From Chitinophagales bacterium (GTDB lineage: Bacteria > Bacteroidota > Bacteroidia > Chitinophagales > JADIYW01), in the NCBI GenBank assembly GCA_020636545.1, contig JACJXS010000014.1, positions 100,954 to 164,953 on the forward strand: a stretch of 64,000 nucleotides of DNA, in the 5' to 3' direction. Below, in pieces: positions 59,234 to 64,000 of this stretch (its first letter is position 1; each line of letters opens with the position of its first letter). The notes below the pieces were generated by a model that had not been told where the DNA came from, made no database searches, and saw only the letters and a program-made list of their open reading frames with translations. The position numbers and the translations under genes were made by a program.

Positions 59234-59866
59234 ATGAAAAAGTTAAAAAAGTTTGCCTTATTCGCTCTAGTAACTATGCTAGTTTTTCAATCTTGTAAAA
59301 AAGAAGAAACTTCTCCACTTAGCAGTCCAAAATTTAAAGAATTAAGTGCTAATATGCAAAAATTATGGTCTGAACACATGCAGTGGACATATCAAACTGT
59401 TGATGCATTCTTTCATGAACCAGATGCATTAAATGCTATTTTAGAGCGATTACTAGAAAATCAGAAAAACATTGGTGCCGCAATTGTACCCTATTTTGGT
59501 CAAGCAGCTGGCGACACCTTAGCTAAATTATTAACTGAACATATTCAGTTAGCAGTTCCTGTTCTTACTGCCGCAAAAGAAAACAATGAAACTGCATTAA
59601 ATGACGCTTTAGCAGATTGGAATGCAAATGCAAAACAAATTGGAGATTTTTTAAGTGCTGCAAATCCTTCAAATTGGGCAAAACATGATATGGAACACAT
59701 GATGCAAATGCATATTGACCAAACTGTAGCTTATTCAGTGGCATTACTTCAAAATGACCATGCTAAAGCTGTAGAACTATACGATGAAGCCAGTAATCAC
59801 ATGGTTTTAGAAATGTCAAAAATGCTATCAGAAGGAATTGCTAAACAATTTCCTGAAAAATTCTAA
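59234..59866 (+). CDS. Helical lipoprotein of unknown function
   Basis: A 210-residue lipoprotein (lipobox VFQSC, Cys21). The mature part looks all-helical with LWSEHMQWTYQTVDAF, RLLENQKNIGAAIVPYFG, LLTEHIQLAVPVL, NPSNWAKHDME and LSEGIAKQFPEKF. This pattern resembles a family of small helical proteins, also in Firmicutes, with conserved His and Asn-Gln positions and no established function. It ends with a hairpin terminator, so it is probably a single-gene transcript. Confidence 0.72.
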   Translation: MKKLKKFALFALVTMLVFQSCKKEETSPLSSPKFKELSANMQKLWSEHMQWTYQTVDAFFHEPDALNAILERLLENQKNIGAAIVPYFGQAAGDTLAKLLTEHIQLAVPVLTAAKENNETALNDALADWNANAKQIGDFLSAANPSNWAKHDMEHMMQMHIDQTVAYSVALLQNDHAKAVELYDEASNHMVLEMSKMLSEGIAKQFPEKF

Positions 59867-59899
59867 AAATAGAAATAAGTACATAGAATTGTATTTGAT

Positions 59900-59928
59900 A
59901 GGCTGTCCGAAAAGGGCAGCCTTTTTTA
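59900..59928 (+). terminator. Terminator after the helical lipoprotein gene
   Basis: AGGCTGTCC (59900-59908) pairs with GGGCAGCCT (59914-59922) around GAAAA, with one G-T pair, then TTTTTT. It belongs to the same GGCTGTCC hairpin group as those at 37486 and 63524. Confidence 0.85.
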
Positions 59929-60013
59929 GTACATCAACTTAATATTATAGCAGCAAGTTTTCAAAATAAGAAAATAATATTCAAACAATTAAAAAAGAAT
60001 GATTTGATTTTTT

Positions 60014-60021
60014 TACATTTG
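60014..60021 (+). promoter_or_regulatory. Putative -7 element for the 60027 gene
   Basis: TACATTTG matches TAnnTTTG exactly with only 5 nt before the ATG at 60027, so the mRNA may be leaderless. No -33 TTTG is visible. Confidence 0.42.
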
Positions 60022-60026
60022 TACTT

Positions 60027-61568
60027 ATGCAAAATATCCTAAAAATAATGCAGTTCGTTTTTTTTACTAACTTATTAATTTTTATTTATATTCCAGAAAC
60101 ACTTGCCCAATCTGATGTTACTAAAAATTTGAATAAAATGAGCTTTGAAGAGTTTGGCGTGTCAAAAGATAGCATTCCAAAAACTTTTAATTTACCTAAA
60201 GCTGAACAGCCTGGTGGATCTACTCAAAAGGAACTAAATAAAATTCAATTAGAAAGATTCCAACACAAACAAAGAATAGATTCTTTAAAAAAAGACAGTC
60301 TAAAAAACATCTCAAATGAGCTAAAAATTGATAGTGTAAATAAAGCAATTACACCTAAAATAGATACAGTTCCCACAGTATTAAAAACTCAGACTGACAG
60401 TCTGAAATTTCAAACTATTGATGCTAAAGAAGAAAAGGAAATAAAAATTAGTATTCCGAAAGATACGACACCAATCAAAAATACTGAAATAAAGAACATT
60501 TCAAATAACATCGTAGAAAAGGTAATAAAACAAGATACTATTCCTAAAAAAATGACCTCTATTTCAATTGAAGAAAAGAAAGATACTATTATTAATATAG
60601 ATGAAATAAAAATCACAGAAACTAAGCCCATTGAAAAAACAGAAAACAAGAAAGCAGATACCATTCTAACAACAAAACCTATATCAAATAGTATAAATAT
60701 TTCCAATATTGATACCAAAAAGAAAGAAGTCATCCAACAAAAGCTATCAAAACCTGAATCAGATTTTAGCACACAACCTATCACTAAAACGACAAAAGAA
60801 ACTATAAAGAATGAAGTAAATGATGTTGCTATTCAAAATAAAAATCAATTAGATTCAATAAAAGACAAACCATTAAAAGAATTCTATTTTGAAACTCAAC
60901 CATTAATTAATAAAAATGGAAAAATCGTTGCAGGAGAATCTGCAAAACAAGTTGAAATAAAAGCACCTACTGAAATAAAACCAAATTATACCGCTGAAGA
61001 GTTAGCAGAGCAACTAAAGAAAGAAAAATACAATCAATATTTACGGGAAGCAGACTCTATTCGATTTAGTAACCAAAAAATGTTAGACAGTTTATTAGCC
61101 ACTTTAAATGTTAAAGTTCCTGTAGAAGTCAAACCAAAAGATTATATAGAAATTTATGTAAGTGGTGGTGGCTTAACTGGTGGATTGAACTCAAAAACTT
61201 ATGACAGAACTATTTTTTATCCAAATGGAGTAGTACAAAGAGAATATCATTCAAAATTAGGTGGCGTTGTAAAGTACGAAACGAAAATTACCAAAGAAGA
61301 ATTAACCCAATTAGCTCAATTTATTGTAGATTTAGGCTTCTTTGATTTTGAAGATGAATATGAATGTGCTAAAGATGACGTTGCATGTAAATATAGAATG
61401 TCCGAAAACCCATCTCCTATTCCATTAACTATTACAGTTGCAGTTGGTGTTCGAAGAAAAAATATAGACATAGATTTTTTTGCTCCTAGAATGGAACAAA
61501 ACTGGGTAAACTACCCTAAGAATCTTGAAAAAATACTTAATGCTATTTATAGCTTAGCAGAACAATAA
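60027..61568 (+). CDS. Secreted low-complexity protein with DUF6438-like end
   Basis: A 513-residue protein with a signal peptide ending ETLAQ. Residues about 60-330 are low complexity, rich in Lys, Thr, Ile and Asp with repeated D-T-I-P/K-T-E words, probably disordered. From about 365 a folded domain begins (YIEIYVSGGG...DRTIFYPNGVVQREY, LGGVVKYETKITKEEL, FFDFEDEY) resembling DUF6438-type domains, with the Cys-x6-Cys of ECAKDDVACKY. The function is unknown. It is followed by an LRR gene on the same strand after 89 nt. Confidence 0.7.
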   Translation: MQNILKIMQFVFFTNLLIFIYIPETLAQSDVTKNLNKMSFEEFGVSKDSIPKTFNLPKAEQPGGSTQKELNKIQLERFQHKQRIDSLKKDSLKNISNELKIDSVNKAITPKIDTVPTVLKTQTDSLKFQTIDAKEEKEIKISIPKDTTPIKNTEIKNISNNIVEKVIKQDTIPKKMTSISIEEKKDTIINIDEIKITETKPIEKTENKKADTILTTKPISNSINISNIDTKKKEVIQQKLSKPESDFSTQPITKTTKETIKNEVNDVAIQNKNQLDSIKDKPLKEFYFETQPLINKNGKIVAGESAKQVEIKAPTEIKPNYTAEELAEQLKKEKYNQYLREADSIRFSNQKMLDSLLATLNVKVPVEVKPKDYIEIYVSGGGLTGGLNSKTYDRTIFYPNGVVQREYHSKLGGVVKYETKITKEELTQLAQFIVDLGFFDFEDEYECAKDDVACKYRMSENPSPIPLTITVAVGVRRKNIDIDFFAPRMEQNWVNYPKNLEKILNAIYSLAEQ

Positions 61569-61657
61569 AAAATTTGTATAAATAAATTTTAATCAATAAT
61601 TGGTTGCAATTGATGCTTTATTATGGTATAAATTTTGTAGCTTCATAAACTCAAGCA

Positions 61658-62536
61658 ATGAAAACTTTAAAAACAATACTATTTAATCTCAGTTTATTAA
61701 TAAGTGTAACGATAATAGCACAAGATGGCGTAAATGGGATGTATTATTCATTTACAGAAGCACTTAAAAATCCTTTAGCTGTAAAACAACTTATTTTAAA
61801 TAATAAAGGTTACTATGAAATACCTGACACACTACAAGCATTTCCAAATTTAGAAATTCTAGATTTATCATCAAATCATTTGACAGAAATTCCAAATTGG
61901 ATACTACAATTACCAAAGCTTGGAAGCATCAATCTAAACAATAATTACTTTAAGTCTATTCCATTATTTTTATGCTACATTCCTAATCTAAGCTACTTAA
62001 CCATTAACGGCAATTGCATCAACGCCATACCAAAACAATTAGGACAATTAAACAATTTAAGATACTTGGATATTTCTAACAATGAATTTGAAGCAATTCC
62101 GGCTCCAGTTTTTGAATTAAATAGTTTAGAACAATTAATCATGTCTGAAGGAAAACTAAAAGAAATACCAAAAGAGATTTCCAAACTTAAAAATTTATAT
62201 AAGGTAATTTTCAGTTTAAACCAGGTATCCGAAATTCCTGATGATTTAATTTTACTTCCAAAAATAAAATATATTGCTTTTGCAAACAATCAACTTAAAG
62301 AAATAAATCCAAATATTTATAAAGCAAAAAACTTAAATTACATTGCTGTTGTTGGAAATAAACTTACTGAATTTCCAGAATGCATTATAGATTTACCAAA
62401 TATTGAATACATAAATGCTGGTAATAATTTCTATTCAAAAGACAAAGAAAATAAATACAATAAGCTGTGTGAAGAAAAAGGAACTTTACAATTTTATTCT
62501 TTCGATCCTAAAATGGATTTTTATAAATTCCATTAA
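61658..62536 (+). CDS. Secreted leucine-rich repeat protein
   Basis: A 292-residue protein with a signal peptide ending TIIAQ. Residues about 50-280 hold about nine leucine-rich repeats of 23 residues with the L-x-x-L-x-L-x-x-N-x-L-x-x-I-P pattern (for example NLEILDLSSNHLTEIP and NLRYLDISNNEFEAIP). LRR proteins usually bind other proteins; the partner is unknown. It sits in a run of small secreted genes and shows no sorting domain, so it is probably periplasmic. Confidence 0.82.
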   Translation: MKTLKTILFNLSLLISVTIIAQDGVNGMYYSFTEALKNPLAVKQLILNNKGYYEIPDTLQAFPNLEILDLSSNHLTEIPNWILQLPKLGSINLNNNYFKSIPLFLCYIPNLSYLTINGNCINAIPKQLGQLNNLRYLDISNNEFEAIPAPVFELNSLEQLIMSEGKLKEIPKEISKLKNLYKVIFSLNQVSEIPDDLILLPKIKYIAFANNQLKEINPNIYKAKNLNYIAVVGNKLTEFPECIIDLPNIEYINAGNNFYSKDKENKYNKLCEEKGTLQFYSFDPKMDFYKFH

Positions 62537-62580
62537 GTTTATTGCTATAATTTTAATATCTTCGTAAAAAAGGAATATTT

Positions 62581-63423
62581 ATGAAACAAATCAGTATCAC
62601 TTTAGTTTTAGTGTTTTTTATTTTTGGAATTACCGTTCAGGCTCAAGAATTCACGGTGCCTGTTTTAAGTCCAAGTGCAAAAGTATTGCAACAATTTTCA
62701 ACCTCTTCAATAAGCATAGAATATAGCAGACCATCTGTGCGAAATCGTATTGTTTTTGGCGATTTAGTACCTTATGGTAAAGCGTGGCGAACTGGTGCAA
62801 ATGCGGCTACAAAAATTACTTTTGGAGAAAATGTAAGTTTCGCAGGTCAAAATATTGAAGCAGGAACATATAGTATGCACACCATTCCTAATCCTACTGA
62901 ATGGACTGTAATTTTGAGTAAAGACTTGGAAACAACTAATGCTGCAAATTATAAAGAAGAAGATAATGTTGCTAAGATAAATATTAAAGTAAATAACTCT
63001 AAAGAAAAAATAGAAACATTTACTATAAACATCAATTACATTACAACAAATTCAGCAATAATACAATTAGCTTGGGAAAATTCTATTATTAATATTCCTG
63101 TAATTGCCGATAATAAAGCTAAAATTTTTGCTTATTTAGAAAAAGAGCTAAAAAAAACTAATCCAATTTATCAAAAAGCTGCAAATTTTTATTTAGATGA
63201 AAATTACAAACTAGATGATGCATTAATCTATATCAATAAAGCAATTGAAGGCAACCCGAATGCATATTGGTTGTATTGGACAAAAGCTCAAATTTTGGCC
63301 AAATTAAATAAAAAGACGGAGGCTATTCAAACTGGAGAAATTACTTTAGAAAAAGCTAAACTAGCAGGAAGTGGCGACGAATATCAAAAGAAACTTGACG
63401 AATTAAAGCAAAGTTTTAAATAA
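62581..63423 (+). CDS. DUF2911 protein with TPR-like tail
   Basis: A 280-residue secreted protein with a signal peptide ending TVQAQ. Residues about 25-175 match the DUF2911 pattern (SISIEYSRPSVRNRIVFG, YGKAWRTGANAATKI, AGTYSMHTIP, WTVILSKD). Residues about 185-275 look like two or three helical TPR-like units (DDALIYINKAIEGNPNAYWLYW). DUF2911 has no settled function. It starts 44 nt after the LRR gene and is followed by a strong terminator. Confidence 0.85.
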   Translation: MKQISITLVLVFFIFGITVQAQEFTVPVLSPSAKVLQQFSTSSISIEYSRPSVRNRIVFGDLVPYGKAWRTGANAATKITFGENVSFAGQNIEAGTYSMHTIPNPTEWTVILSKDLETTNAANYKEEDNVAKINIKVNNSKEKIETFTININYITTNSAIIQLAWENSIINIPVIADNKAKIFAYLEKELKKTNPIYQKAANFYLDENYKLDDALIYINKAIEGNPNAYWLYWTKAQILAKLNKKTEAIQTGEITLEKAKLAGSGDEYQKKLDELKQSFK

Positions 63424-63523
63424 AAAACATTCTATACTAATAATAAAGAGAATGTCCGAAAAGTCAAAATAAAGGTAATTTGAATTGCATAAACCAAATT
63501 TTATCCAATACCTATCCAAATAA

Positions 63524-63559
63524 AAAGAGGCTGTCCAATACTTTTCGGACAGCCTCTTT
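63524..63559. terminator. Strong bidirectional terminator
   Basis: Perfect 13-base arms AAAGAGGCTGTCC (63524-63536) and GGACAGCCTCTTT (63547-63559) with a ten-base loop, between the DUF2911 gene and a convergent membrane-protein gene. The arms are identical to those at 37486-37520. Confidence 0.88.
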
Positions 63560-63592
63560 ATTTATCAACTATAAAGCAAGATAACTTATATT

Positions 63593-63811
63593 CTAGATAA
63601 TTCCACCACCTAAAAACAATCTAATAATTCCAATAATAATAACAACAATATTTAAAATTTTTCCATTTCTGGAGTTGCTAATTAATGCGAGAATTAAACC
63701 TACGACTGCAAATGGAATGTTAAACCAATTAAACCAACCTAATAACGGAATAAAACCTAAAAGCATACCCAAAACTGAAAGTACACCAAAAATTACACTA
63801 ATTGTTCCCAT
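63593..63811 (-). CDS. Small two-helix membrane protein
   Basis: A 72-residue protein of almost only hydrophobic residues, with two or three membrane segments (ISVIFGVLSVLGMLLGFIP, IPFAVVGLILALI, IVVIIIGIIRLFL) joined by short loops. It resembles small DUF4190-like membrane proteins, with no known function. I start at ATG 63811; the frame opens seven codons earlier at a TTG lying inside a promoter motif. Confidence 0.65.
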   Translation of the reverse strand: MGTISVIFGVLSVLGMLLGFIPLLGWFNWFNIPFAVVGLILALISNSRNGKILNIVVIIIGIIRLFLGGGII

Positions 63812-63829
63812 AATATATTTCTTTAAATA

Positions 63830-63837
63830 CAAATATA
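63830..63837 (-). promoter_or_regulatory. Putative -7 element for the small membrane protein
   Basis: The minus strand reads TATATTTG, an exact TAnnTTTG match, 18 nt before the ATG at 63811. Confidence 0.42.
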
Positions 63838-63876
63838 AAGTATATCAAAGACAATAACAATTTTAGTAGATTTTAT

Positions 63877-63884
63877 TACATTTG
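63877..63884 (+). promoter_or_regulatory. Putative -7 element for the last gene
   Basis: TACATTTG matches TAnnTTTG exactly, 21 nt before the ATG at 63906. Confidence 0.4.
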
Positions 63885-63905
63885 ATAAGCTAAACTTTTA
63901 AAAAC

Positions 63906-64000
63906 ATGAAACTAATATATAGTCTTATTATTTGCTTCCTATCTTCTATTTCCATTCAAGCACAAAATATTACAGAATATAATTTGCCACCAGCTCCAAT
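63906..64000 (+). CDS. Secreted protein, 5' end only
   Basis: The gene is cut by the right edge. The 31 visible residues start MKLIYSLIICFLSSISIQAQ, a signal peptide ending in the Q-A-Q form common here, then NITEYNLPPAP. The family cannot be told from this. Confidence 0.65.
   Translation, partial: MKLIYSLIICFLSSISIQAQNITEYNLPPAP

Overview
The window is AT-rich and is almost certainly chromosome from a member of the Bacteroidota, probably a gliding or surface-adhesive lineage such as Chitinophagia or Saprospiria. This rests on gene families typical of the phylum: type IX secretion (T9SS) type B C-terminal domains, a PorP/SprF protein, a DUF3098 gene between ftsX and uppP, a Porin_10-like protein and a DUF2911 protein. 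Many start codons are also preceded by the Bacteroidota sigma motif TAnnTTTG. I saw no rRNA, tRNA, CRISPR array, insertion sequence or phage gene.

Layout. (1) 1-10726, minus strand: a small secreted protein gene followed after 10 nt by a giant gene (3380 codons visible, running off the left edge) made of about 17 beta-rich, PPC-like repeats. (2) 11113-21725, mostly plus: pyrC, an rluD-type synthase, a Crp/Fnr regulator, a TauE/SafE permease, ftcD, a convergent transglutaminase-like gene, an acyltransferase-3 gene, then ftsX-DUF3098-uppP and an ABC-F gene. (3) 21793-34830, minus: pyrH, a small lipoprotein, the rplM-rpsI-rpsB-tsf operon, ruvX-def-(membrane protein)-yggS, a 1-Cys peroxiredoxin, lpxK-porin-glycosyltransferase, and nif3-zinc ribbon. 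(4) 34958-37039, plus: a lipid A type acyltransferase and a fatty acid desaturase. (5) 37542-48945, minus: a giant T9SS type B adhesin-like gene broken by one in-frame TAG, followed by a PorP/SprF protein fused to an OmpA domain. (6) 49187-51618, minus: a GH5 lipoprotein and hemB. (7) 51770-58339, plus: a third giant gene with a beta-propeller region, a PKD domain, 23 tandem 51-residue repeats and a type B sorting domain. (8) 58414-64000: pcm and a run of small secreted proteins (lipoprotein, DUF6438-like, LRR, DUF2911), a small membrane protein and one gene cut by the right edge.

How it fits together. About 26.5 kb of 64 kb (41%) encodes three enormous secreted repeat proteins. Two carry the type B (gliding motility-associated) C-terminal domain and one sits next to a PorP/SprF partner, the arrangement known for SprB and SprF in Flavobacterium. 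Between them are housekeeping genes for pyrimidine synthesis (pyrC, pyrH), translation (rplM, rpsI, rpsB, tsf, def, rluD) and the envelope (lpxK, acyltransferase, desaturase, uppP, ftsX, porin). The most notable observations are the single amber codon inside an otherwise open 9.8 kb adhesin gene, the regular repeat arrays, and an ABC-F protein in which one of the two composite ATP sites looks wholly degenerate. Start codons were checked by eye; where a frame began at TTG a few codons before a good ATG, the ATG was chosen.
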